This document shows positions 42,506 to 50,594 of a stretch of DNA of 64,000 nucleotides, one piece after another. Source of the DNA: Sphingomonadales bacterium (GTDB taxonomy: Bacteria; Pseudomonadota; Alphaproteobacteria; Sphingomonadales; Sphingomonadaceae); NCBI GenBank assembly GCA_009995225.1, contig JAACPW010000008.1, forward strand, positions 1 to 64,000. Direction: 5' to 3'. The notes below the pieces were generated by a model, which ran no database searches, was not told where the DNA came from, and saw only the letters and a program-made list of their open reading frames with translations. The position numbers and the translations under genes are program-made. Each line of letters opens with the position of its first letter. Positions within the stretch are counted from its first letter, which is position 1.

Positions 42506-44494
42506 ATGGTGCGGCTGACGCCATGCGAGGGCGGATTTGACTTGGCATTGGCCGGGTGCGCTTTGCTGCGTCATCGCCCGGAATATCCTGCAATTTCGGT
42601 GGCTTCGGGTGACCCGCGGGTCGTCATGGTGCGTGGCAACTTCCGCCTGTCCGACGATGCTGTGACCGCGCAGCCACTATGCGTGGCAGAAGTGGACGAT
42701 GCCGGGCAATGGACGCTATCGACCGCTGATGGCAGCGCGAAGGTGTCCGTCGCGCTTGCGCGGGATGCATCGCGCCTCACTGTGGCGGCACTTTGCAGGC
42801 ATGACCGGCTGACGATCGATGTCACGCTAGGCTCTGACGACATCTTGTGGGGCGGGGGCGAACAGATGAGCTATCTCGCCCTGAATGGCCGCACCTTCCC
42901 GATCTGGACCAGCGAGCCGGGCGTGGGCCGTGAACCTGGTACGCCGCCGACCGATCAGGCAAGCGCCGATGGATCCTTTGCGGGCGGGGATTACTGGACC
43001 ACCAATTATCCCGAACCCACGGTGCTGTGTTCGGCAGGATGGGCGCTGAGCCTTGCCAATGCCGACTATGTCGAACTGGACGCGACCCAGCCGGGTCGGC
43101 TGCGCATCAATGTCTGGTCGGGCACAGTCCGGATCGACCTGTTTGAAGGTGAGCCCGCCGATCTCACCCGGCAATTGGCAGGCCGTTTCGGCGCACGCCC
43201 CGCACTCCCCGATTGGGCGCTGGGCGGCGCCATCGTCGGGCTCAAACAGGGCGCGGCCAGCTTCGACCGGCTTGAAGCCCTGATCGATGCCGGCGCGATG
43301 GTCAGCGGCCTTTGGTGTGAAGACTGGGTCGGTATCCGCGAAACCAGCTTCGGGCGCCGCCTGTTCTGGGATTGGCAGTGGAACGCCGACCGTTATCCGG
43401 ATTTGCCCGCGCGCATGGCAGCGTTAAAGGCGCGAGGCATCCGCTTCCTTGGCTATGTGAACCCCTATCTCGCGGTCGATGGCCCACTCTATCCCGAGGC
43501 CGCTGCCAAGGGCTATTTCGCCAAATGCCTGGATAGCGATGAACCCTACGCGGTCGATTTTGGCGAGTTTTACGCAGGCGTGGTCGATTTCACCAATCCT
43601 GCCGCGTGCGATTGGTTTGCCGAAGACGTGATCGGCCAGCGAATGCTCGATTTCGGGCTGGATGGCTGGATGGCGGACTTTGGCGAATATCTCCCCACTG
43701 ATTTGCGCCTGCACGATGGCGACCCGATGGAGGAACACAACCGCTGGCCGGTGCGCTGGGCCGAAGTTAACGCCCGCGCCGTTGCGTCACGCGGGCGCAC
43801 GGGCGACGTGCTGTGGTTCATGCGCGCTGGCCATACGGGCGTGCAGGCGCATTGCCCCTTGCTGTGGGCAGGCGACCAGTCGGTCGATTTCAGCCGCCAT
43901 GACGGTATCGGCACGGTCATCACCGCTGCGCTTTCGTCCGGGCTTGTCGGCAATGCCTTCAGCCACTCGGACGTCGGTGGCTATACCAGCCTGTTTGGCA
44001 ATGTCCGCACACCGGAACTGATGCTGCGCTGGTACGAACTGGGCGCCTTCAGCCCCGTGATGCGCACGCATGAAGGCAACCGGCCGGACGACAATCTCCA
44101 GATCGACAGCAATGCCGAACTGATCGCCGGATTTGTGCGCTGGAGCAATGTTCATACCGCACTGACGCCCTATCTCCGTCATCTCGTTGCCGAGGCACAG
44201 GCCACCGGCCTTCCGGCGCAGCGGGCGGTGTTTCTGCACTATCCCGAAGACCGCGAAACCTTCACCATACAGGACCAGTTCCTCTATGGCAGGGACATGA
44301 TGGTGGCACCCGTGATCGAAGCAGGGGCGAATATGCGAAAGGTCTATCTTCCGGACGGCGCATGGCGGCACGTGTGGAGCGGGCAGGACTTCGCCCCTGG
44401 GTGGCACGATGTCGCAGCGCCGCTGGGCGAGCCGCCTGTGTTCTATCGACCGGACAGCGCCTTTGCGCCGCTGTTCGCGAGAATCCCCAAATGA
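42506..44494 (+). CDS. GH31 sulfoquinovosidase (YihQ/SmoI type)
   Basis: 662 residues, no signal peptide, so cytosolic. It is collinear with E. coli YihQ: GGGEQMSYLALNGRTFPIWT, GIRETSFGRRLFWDWQWN, DGWMADFGEYLPTDL and MRTHEGNRPDDN are near-identical blocks. Nucleophile Asp391 (MADFGE) and acid/base Asp457 (WAGDQ) match YihQ Asp405 and Asp472. The sulfonate pocket is Lys247, Glu272, Arg285, Trp288, Tyr493, matching YihQ positions 262, 288, 301, 304, 508: the K-E-R-W-Y form described for some sulfoquinovosidases (YihQ has Q-Q-R-W-Y). It should release sulfoquinovose and glycerol from sulfoquinovosyl-glycerol. It overlaps the LacI gene by 4 bp. Confidence 0.92.
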   Translation: MVRLTPCEGGFDLALAGCALLRHRPEYPAISVASGDPRVVMVRGNFRLSDDAVTAQPLCVAEVDDAGQWTLSTADGSAKVSVALARDASRLTVAALCRHDRLTIDVTLGSDDILWGGGEQMSYLALNGRTFPIWTSEPGVGREPGTPPTDQASADGSFAGGDYWTTNYPEPTVLCSAGWALSLANADYVELDATQPGRLRINVWSGTVRIDLFEGEPADLTRQLAGRFGARPALPDWALGGAIVGLKQGAASFDRLEALIDAGAMVSGLWCEDWVGIRETSFGRRLFWDWQWNADRYPDLPARMAALKARGIRFLGYVNPYLAVDGPLYPEAAAKGYFAKCLDSDEPYAVDFGEFYAGVVDFTNPAACDWFAEDVIGQRMLDFGLDGWMADFGEYLPTDLRLHDGDPMEEHNRWPVRWAEVNARAVASRGRTGDVLWFMRAGHTGVQAHCPLLWAGDQSVDFSRHDGIGTVITAALSSGLVGNAFSHSDVGGYTSLFGNVRTPELMLRWYELGAFSPVMRTHEGNRPDDNLQIDSNAELIAGFVRWSNVHTALTPYLRHLVAEAQATGLPAQRAVFLHYPEDRETFTIQDQFLYGRDMMVAPVIEAGANMRKVYLPDGAWRHVWSGQDFAPGWHDVAAPLGEPPVFYRPDSAFAPLFARIPK

Positions 44495-45498
44495 GCCGCG
44501 CCAATATCAAGGATGTGGCCGCCCGCGCGGGCGTGGCGGTGAAGACGGTCAGTCGCGTCCTGAACGGCCATCCCTATGTCAGCGAGGCGCTGCGCGAGAA
44601 GGTCGAGACAGCGATGGCCGATCTCGATTACCGCCCTTCCGTTGCGGCCCGCATACTTTCGGGGGCAAAGTCCCATCAGATCGCGCTGATTTACGACAAT
44701 CACAGCCCCTATTACATGTTCCAGATCCAGAAGGGCTGCTGGGACGTGTGCCACGAAAATGGCGTTCGCCTGCTGGCACAGCCCGTGGATGTCGCCGACC
44801 CCCGCGTCGGCGATCAGGTGCGCGGGCTGGTGACCGAGACACACGTCGACGGCATCATCCTGTCATCGCCCGTCACCGATTGCGTGTCCGTGCTGCGCGC
44901 GCTGGAGGGGATGGACGTGCCCTTCGTGCGGATTTCGCCGGGCACCAATCATGCGCTGACATCATCGGTGTTCATGGACGATGCCCAGGCCGCCGATGAC
45001 ATGACCACGCACCTCATCAATGCCGGCCATCGCCGGATCGGCTTCATCAAGGGCCACACCAATCACATGGCGTCCGACGACCGGTTGTTTGGTTACCGCC
45101 GCGCGCTGGACCGGGTCGGCATCCCGTTTGAACCGCAGATGGTGGTCGACGGCAAATTCGATTTCGATTCCGGCGTGGCGGGCGCGCGCGTCTTGCTCGA
45201 CCTGCCTGACCGGCCGACCGCGATCTTCGCTTCGAATGACGATATGGCCGCAGGTGTGCTCGCCTTGGCGCATGACCGGGGGATTGCAATTCCGGCTGAT
45301 CTGTCCGTCGCCGGCTTCGATGATACCACACTGGCCCGGACCGTCTGGCCGCCGCTTACCACCATCCGCCAGCCGATGGCCGATCTGGCGCGCACCGCTA
45401 CCCAGATCCTGATTGCAGGTGGAGACATCACCCATAAACGCTTGCCCCATGACCTTGTCGAGCGCGCTTCGGTCGCTCCGCCAAAGAAGACCCAATGA
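44491..45498 (+). CDS. LacI-family repressor of the sulfoquinovose cluster
   Basis: 335 residues. The N-terminal LacI helix-turn-helix reads IKDVAARAGVAVKTVSRVLN, with the hinge helix near RPSVAARILSG, then a periplasmic-binding-type effector domain with GHRRIGFIKGHTNHMASDDR and AGFDDTTLARTVWPPLTTIR. It is translated with the sulfoquinovosidase (ATGA overlap) and is followed 10 bp later by the aldo/keto reductase, so it is embedded in the operon it probably controls. The inducer is likely sulfoquinovose or its glyceride, by position only. Confidence 0.9.
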   Translation: MSRANIKDVAARAGVAVKTVSRVLNGHPYVSEALREKVETAMADLDYRPSVAARILSGAKSHQIALIYDNHSPYYMFQIQKGCWDVCHENGVRLLAQPVDVADPRVGDQVRGLVTETHVDGIILSSPVTDCVSVLRALEGMDVPFVRISPGTNHALTSSVFMDDAQAADDMTTHLINAGHRRIGFIKGHTNHMASDDRLFGYRRALDRVGIPFEPQMVVDGKFDFDSGVAGARVLLDLPDRPTAIFASNDDMAAGVLALAHDRGIAIPADLSVAGFDDTTLARTVWPPLTTIRQPMADLARTATQILIAGGDITHKRLPHDLVERASVAPPKKTQ

Positions 45499-45508
45499 GG
45501 AACCCCGC

Positions 45509-46435
45509 ATGAGTGAATTGCCCCTGCCGCCCGAGTCCCGTGTTCTTGGCCGCCACCTTGGCGCAGGCGGGATCGAAGTCTCCCCGCTCGCATGGGGGAT
45601 GTGGCGTCTGGCCGACAATGGCCGCAGCGCCGCCGATGCGGCTAAGCTGGTTCACGCCGCGCTCGATGCCGGGATCACCTTCCTCGACACCGCCGACATC
45701 TATGGTTTCGATGGCAACGGCGGCTTTGGCGATGCCGAAGTGCTGCTGGGCGAAGTGCTGGCGGCGGAGCCCGGTTTGCGGGACCGTATGGTGCTGGCCA
45801 CCAAGGGCGGCATCCTGCCGCCGCTGCCATACGATCAGAGCGCGGATTATCTGCGCAAGGCTATCGACGATTCGCTGGCACGGCTGAAGGTTGACAGCGT
45901 TGACCTTTGGCAGATTCACCGTCCCGATATTCTCGCGCACCCGCAAGAGACGGCGCGCGTGCTGGATGATGTCGTGGCAAGCGGCAAGGTGCGCAGCCTT
46001 GGCGTGTCAAACTTCACCATTCATCAGACCGCCGCGCTCAATCACCTCCTCGGCACCAAGCTGGTAACGACCCAGCCCGAAATCAGTGCGCTGCGTATCG
46101 ACTGCTTCGAGAATGGCGAGCTGGACCAGGCGATGATGCTGGGCCTGACTCCGATGGCATGGTCGCCGCTGGGCGGCGGCAGGCTTGCGGTGCCGGAAAC
46201 GCCGCGCGACAAAGCGGTGGCTGCCGCGCTAGATAGCGTGGCAGAGGCACAAGGCGTGTCGCGCACGGTCTGCGCCTATAGCTGGCTGATGGCGCACCCC
46301 GCCGGGATCATCCCCATCATCGGCTCACAGAATGCCGAGCGGATCGCGGAAAGTGCCGAGGCGCTCAAGGTCCGCTGGACCCGCACGGATTGGTACGCGG
46401 TTCTGGTCGCCGCGCGGGGCGTTCCGCTGCCCTGA
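45509..46435 (+). CDS. aldo/keto reductase, probable 6-oxo-glucose reductase (SmoB-like)
   Basis: 308 residues, an AKR (beta/alpha)8 barrel with the catalytic tetrad Asp60, Tyr65 (FLDTADIYG), Lys99 (LATKGG) and His137 (WQIHRPD). SNFTIHQTAALNHLL and WSPLGGGRL are further AKR motifs; IPIIGSQNAERIAES near the C-terminus is the NADP(H)-binding region. In the sulfo-ASMO pathway an enzyme of this family, SmoB, reduces 6-oxo-glucose to glucose. Its place between the LacI gene and the monooxygenase makes that the best assignment. GAGG 9 bp upstream supports the ATG at 45509. Confidence 0.87.
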   Translation: MSELPLPPESRVLGRHLGAGGIEVSPLAWGMWRLADNGRSAADAAKLVHAALDAGITFLDTADIYGFDGNGGFGDAEVLLGEVLAAEPGLRDRMVLATKGGILPPLPYDQSADYLRKAIDDSLARLKVDSVDLWQIHRPDILAHPQETARVLDDVVASGKVRSLGVSNFTIHQTAALNHLLGTKLVTTQPEISALRIDCFENGELDQAMMLGLTPMAWSPLGGGRLAVPETPRDKAVAAALDSVAEAQGVSRTVCAYSWLMAHPAGIIPIIGSQNAERIAESAEALKVRWTRTDWYAVLVAARGVPLP

Positions 46436-46450
46436 CGCTCACACCTCCCC

Positions 46451-46546
46451 CCGTTCGGGCTGAGCTTGTCGAAGCCCTGCCTTTCTTGAGGTTCGGTTGG
46501 TGAGGCGAAGCAAATTGCAGCCCTTCGACAAGCTCAGGGCGAACGG
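46451..46546. repeat. REP-like inverted repeat (CTTCGACAAGCTCAG core)
   Basis: A 24-bp arm at 46451-46474 is the inverse of 46523-46546 with two mismatches. Each arm contains the CTTCGACAAGCTCAG core that is dispersed in sphingomonad genomes. The pair can form a long hairpin between the aldo/keto reductase and the monooxygenase genes and could affect mRNA stability or readthrough. Open frames through it encode the repeat-derived peptide FDKLRANG, so they are not part of the next gene. Confidence 0.82.
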
Positions 46547-46568
46547 AAATTGGGATGGGAATGACGCA

Positions 46569-47660
46569 ATGACTGAACAGCAACAATGCGAAATCGCGTG
46601 GTTTTCCGCGCTGTGCGACGATGATTACGAGTTTCTCGGCGTTCCAGATCCCTACCTGCAATCGAGCTGGGAGCATTGCCGCAATATCGTGCTGCGCGCC
46701 GAAGAGGGCGGGTTTGACAACATCCTGCTGCCTTCGGGCTATCAGCTTGGCGTTGACACCACGATCTTTGCCGCCGCCGTCGCGACGCAGGTCAAGCGCA
46801 TCAAGCTGCTTTGGGCGACCCGCATGGGCGAAGACTGGCCGCCGCAACTGGCGCGCCGGATCGCGACACTTGATCGCATCCTCGGGCCCAACGCGGCGGG
46901 TACCGGCGGGCGGCTGAACGTCAACATCATCTCGTCTGACATGCCGGGCGAAAAGATCGAAAGCGCACCGCGCTATCGCCGCGGCACCGAGATCATGAAG
47001 ATCGTCCGCACGCTGCTGAACGGCGAACACCTCGATTTTCAGGGTGAATTCTACCAACTGAAGCTTGATCCGCCGCGGATCACAACGCTGAATGGCAAGT
47101 GCCCGCCGTTCTACTTTGGCGGCCTCAGCCACGAAGCCCGCGAGTGCGCAGCAGAAGCGGCGGACGTCTACCTGATGTGGCCCGACACGATGGACAAGGT
47201 CCGCGAGAATATCGCTGACCTGAAGGCACGCGCTGCCAATTACGGTCGAACGTTGAAGTTCGGCTATCGCGCTCACGTGATTGTCCGCGAGACAGAGGAC
47301 GAAGCGCGCCTTTATGCGGATCGCCTGCTTTCCAAACTCGACGATGAAGCGGGCCGCGCGATCCGCGAACAGAGCCTCGATGCCAAGAACTACGGCGTGC
47401 AGCGGCAGCAGGAATTGCGCGGGGCGGCGGATGGCGATGGCTTTGTCGAAGAGAACCTGTGGACCGGCCTCGGCCGCGCGCGTTCGGGCTGCGGGGCGGC
47501 GATTGTTGGCACACCTGATCAGGTGCTGGCGAAACTGCGCGCCTATCAGGCCGAAGGGATCGAGGCCTTCATTCTGTCAGGCTACCCCCATGCGCAGGAA
47601 GCCGATCTGTTTGCGCGCCATGTGCTGCCGCATATCGCGCACGGCCCGCTGGAACTGTAA
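46569..47660 (+). CDS. LLM-class flavin-dependent sulfoquinovose monooxygenase (SsuD/SmoC-like)
   Basis: 363 residues, a bacterial luciferase-like barrel collinear with alkanesulfonate monooxygenase SsuD. CPPFYFGGLSHEARECAAE, GYRAHVIVRETEDEA and FILSGYPHAQEAD are family blocks. Active-site residues Arg234, His236, Arg305 and Tyr339 match SsuD Arg226, His228, Arg297 and Tyr331 at a constant offset; SsuD Cys54 is not kept. With FMNH2 from the cluster's reductase it should oxidise sulfoquinovose at C6, releasing sulfite and 6-oxo-glucose, like SmoC. The ATG at 46569 is chosen because upstream codons derive from the REP-like repeat. A separate promoter is possible. Confidence 0.9.
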   Translation: MTEQQQCEIAWFSALCDDDYEFLGVPDPYLQSSWEHCRNIVLRAEEGGFDNILLPSGYQLGVDTTIFAAAVATQVKRIKLLWATRMGEDWPPQLARRIATLDRILGPNAAGTGGRLNVNIISSDMPGEKIESAPRYRRGTEIMKIVRTLLNGEHLDFQGEFYQLKLDPPRITTLNGKCPPFYFGGLSHEARECAAEAADVYLMWPDTMDKVRENIADLKARAANYGRTLKFGYRAHVIVRETEDEARLYADRLLSKLDDEAGRAIREQSLDAKNYGVQRQQELRGAADGDGFVEENLWTGLGRARSGCGAAIVGTPDQVLAKLRAYQAEGIEAFILSGYPHAQEADLFARHVLPHIAHGPLEL

Positions 47661-47678
47661 GGCGCGCGGGGTCTGCCG

Positions 47679-48951
47679 TCAGCTGTCGGCAGGCTCCGCC
47701 CCGTCTCTTTCGGTCCCGTCCTCTGCGGCTTCGTCCTGTGCCGCTCCGTCCTGTGCGGGCGTGTTGGTCCGGATCACAAAGCGCACCCGCTCAATACAGG
47801 CGGTGTGGGCTTCTTCCGATGGCAGGAACTTACCCGATTGCAGCACCACTGTGCCCGCCGTGCCGAACTCCTCGGTCGGCTGGGCGGCGAGCACGCTGAC
47901 ATTGCCGATGCTGCCATCGCCTGCGATGTCGAAGCCCAGCACTGCCCAGCCTTCGATCTGCCGTTCATTATAGGCTTGCGGGTAGGTGAGTTTGGGCTTC
48001 GTGTCCCAGGTGCGCAGCGCATCGCAACTGCGGAAATCGGGAAAGTGTGCGTTATCCGGCGCGGCCGGGGCAGGGATGATGGCAGGATTGCTCCACCACG
48101 CCATGACGCAGCCGGTGCGCGGGCCTTCGGCCACGCGGCTTTCCCGCACAGCGCGCAGGCCCTCGGCGTCGAGATCGTAATCCCCGCTCGAAGCAATGAT
48201 GCTGAGATTGGCAGGCTGGCCCGCTTCATCAATGTCGAAGCGGATCCAGTTCCATTTGCGCGCGCCGGGCTGCGGGTTGATCCGGCGAAAATCAGGATAG
48301 GCGCGTCAGCGGGGCCGGCCAGCCCACGGTGTTGCAATCGCTACCGCCCAACTGATCGCGCTGGGCGGGTGTCACGCGGAACCCCGGCACAGCGGCGATC
48401 GCGGCCAGCCTGTCGCGCCCGATCTCGGCTGCGTCGCCATAGCGCGGAGCATAGATCACGCTGCACCCGGTCTGCGGCGCATCGGCGGCAAAGCGGCTGG
48501 CGCGCAGCGATGGCATCAGATCGCGCAGCGCGGCTGCTTCGAGCAGGCCCTTGGCGTTGATGCGCACCGTCTTGGCCGCCGCATCGAAATTGGCTTCGAA
48601 CTTGCCTTCGACAAAGCCGCCTTCCAACACCCTGATATCGACCGCGCGGCCTTCGGCATCGATGGCAAAGCCGATGGTCACTGGAAAATCGAGCAGCTGC
48701 TTGTCGGCGAACCGCAAATGGGGCGCGATCCATGTGGTCGCCGTCACCGCGCTGCCAGCGCAAGCGATTTCGCTCACCTCCCACGACAGCACCAGATCGC
48801 CCTTGGCGGGGGGCGCGATCTTCATCATCGTCGTGTTCATGCTGCGCGGAAAGGGCAAGGGCGCTGTGGTCACCTGCGCGGCGCTCAGAGCCGATTGCGA
48901 GAGCACGGTGCAAGCCAGCGCTGCTATGCTGGCAAGGGTGAGTTTCGTCAT
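47679..48951 (-). pseudogene. frameshifted exported protein with TonB-C-like repeats
   Basis: The first part (48951 to 48292) opens MTKLTLASIAALACTVLS, a signal peptide, and runs about 219 residues to an early TGA. The second part continues in another frame from about 48303 to 47679: AYPDFRRINPQPGARKW, then DYDLDAEGLRAVRESR, then LTYPQAYNERQIEGWAVLGF, all typical of TonB C-terminal domains. The two join smoothly at PLTR/AYPDF if one base is removed or two are added in the GCGC-rich stretch near 48300. Together they make one exported protein with about three TonB-C-like modules. It is either a real frameshift or a sequencing error. Confidence 0.75.
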
Positions 48952-49375
48952 TGGCGTTCTCCCATGATCCTCGGCCCCCTTCCTGATACAACCTAACAAA
49001 CGAAGCCGAGGCCGCAACAAGGATGAATGGATAATCAGCCATTTACACAATGGACCTCACCAAGGCATTCCTGCACATCCGCAGCGGGGCGGGCAATCGG
49101 GATTCTTCACTGCGCGCCTGCCGCCATGTCGGACACCGATTGTAAGCGCCGGCGGCGCGACTCTGGCCGGCCCCGGACTTGTCCAGACCCCTTTAGACCC
49201 AGCATAGCCCCCCTCCAGACTTGGCTTGCCCGATGTTTCTCGTGAAACCTTCCCCTACTGCATGGCCGGTTCCCGCAACGGTTCGGCAAAGCTGGCGCAA
49301 TTGCCTCTTTTCCGCGTCCGCAGGCCATGACAAGACGTGTGGTAACGCACAAACCCTCGCTGGAGAGAGCACGTC
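48952..49375. other. intergenic region with degenerate parS-like site
   Basis: No gene is supported. TGTTTCTCGTGAAACC (49234-49249) differs from the parS sequence TGTTTCACGTGAAACA at two positions, including one in the central CACGTG. The region must hold the divergent promoters of the frameshifted TonB-C gene and of the acyl-CoA dehydrogenase operon. Confidence 0.5.
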
Positions 49376-50572
49376 ATGAACCTTGAATTCACCCCGGAAG
49401 AACAGGCCTTCCGCGACGAAGTCCGCACCTTCATCGCCGAGAATCACCCCACGGAACTGGGCGATTTCGGGATGCGCGAAGATATGACGCGCGAGGAAAT
49501 GGTCGCCTGGCACAAGGTCCTTGGCACAAAGGGCTGGTCGGTTCCGGCTTGGCCGGTCGAATATGGCGGCACCGGCTGGAGCCCGACTCAGCGGTACATC
49601 TGGTCCGAAGAAAATGCCCGCGCCAACACTTTCATGCCATTGCCGTTCGGCGTCTCGATGGTCGGCCCGGTGATCTACACCTTCGGCAATGAAGAACAGA
49701 AGGCCAAGCACCTGCCCGGCATCCGCAGCGGCGAAGTGTGGTGGTGCCAGGGTTACTCCGAGCCCGGCGCTGGGTCGGATCTCGCCAGCCTCAAGACCAC
49801 CGCCGTGCGCGATGGCGATCACTATATCATCAACGGTCAGAAGACCTGGACGACCCTTGCCCAGCACGCCGATTGGGGCTTCTTCCTGTGTCGCACCGAT
49901 TCCACCGTGAAAGCGCAGGAAGGCATCAGCTTCATCCTGATCGACATGAACACGCCGGGTGTGGAAGTGAAGCCTATCAAGCTGCTCGACGGCGGTTATG
50001 AGGTCAACGAAACCTGGCTGACCGATGTGCGGGTGCCGGTCGAGAACCTCGTCGGGCAGGAGAACAAGGGCTGGACCTACGCCAAGTTCCTGCTCGCCCA
50101 TGAACGCTCCGGCATCGCCGGCGTTGCCCGCTCGAAGCGCGGCGTGGAAAAGCTGCGCGAAATTGCCGCCAACGAAACGCTGGACGGTGCGCCGCTGATC
50201 AAGGATTACGACTTTGCCAAGAAGGTGAGCCAGCTCGAAATCGATCTCGCCGCGCTCGAAATCACCGAGCTGCGCACGCTGGCAGGCGAGCAGGCGGGCA
50301 AGGGGCCGGGGCCGGAAAGCTCGATCCTCAAGATCAAGGGCACCGAAATTCAGCAACGCCTCACCGAACTGATGCTGGAAGCGGTCGGCACCTATAGCGC
50401 GCCCTATTATGGCAGCATCGCCAACGACACCGGCAGCAACGAATATGCGGTCGGCCCGGCGCACGCCCAGCACGCGGCGGCGACTTATTTCAACATGCGC
50501 AAGACCTCGATCTATGGCGGATCGAACGAGATTCAGCGCAACATCATCACCAAGATGATCCTCGGCCTGTAA
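49376..50572 (+). CDS. acyl-CoA dehydrogenase, large-type subunit
   Basis: 398 residues with the three ACAD domains. WCQGYSEPGAGSDLASLKT is the flavin-binding signature, and IYGGSNEIQRNIITKMILGL is the C-terminal one. At the position where medium-chain ACADs carry catalytic Glu376 (YEGT) this protein has Gly (YGGS), as in heteromeric FadE26/27- or PimC-type subunits that use another base. A second ACAD gene follows 22 bp later, so the enzyme is probably an alpha2beta2 heterotetramer. Substrates of such enzymes are often bulky or dicarboxylic acyl-CoAs. GGAGAGAG precedes the ATG. Confidence 0.9.
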   Translation: MNLEFTPEEQAFRDEVRTFIAENHPTELGDFGMREDMTREEMVAWHKVLGTKGWSVPAWPVEYGGTGWSPTQRYIWSEENARANTFMPLPFGVSMVGPVIYTFGNEEQKAKHLPGIRSGEVWWCQGYSEPGAGSDLASLKTTAVRDGDHYIINGQKTWTTLAQHADWGFFLCRTDSTVKAQEGISFILIDMNTPGVEVKPIKLLDGGYEVNETWLTDVRVPVENLVGQENKGWTYAKFLLAHERSGIAGVARSKRGVEKLREIAANETLDGAPLIKDYDFAKKVSQLEIDLAALEITELRTLAGEQAGKGPGPESSILKIKGTEIQQRLTELMLEAVGTYSAPYYGSIANDTGSNEYAVGPAHAQHAAATYFNMRKTSIYGGSNEIQRNIITKMILGL

Positions 50573-50594
50573 GGTTGCGGACGGGAGAGACTAC

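Noticed and set aside
46497..46568. N-terminal extension of the monooxygenase
   Set aside because: The extension is translated from the REP-like repeat (FDKLRANG), a known source of false N-termini; the ATG at 46569 matches the family start.
40013..47660. Interpretation as a plain alpha-glucoside utilisation locus
   Set aside because: The GH31 protein has the sulfonate-pocket residues and YihQ-type blocks, and the neighbours include an SsuD-like monooxygenase, FMN reductase and YeiH-type exporter, which a glucoside locus would not need.
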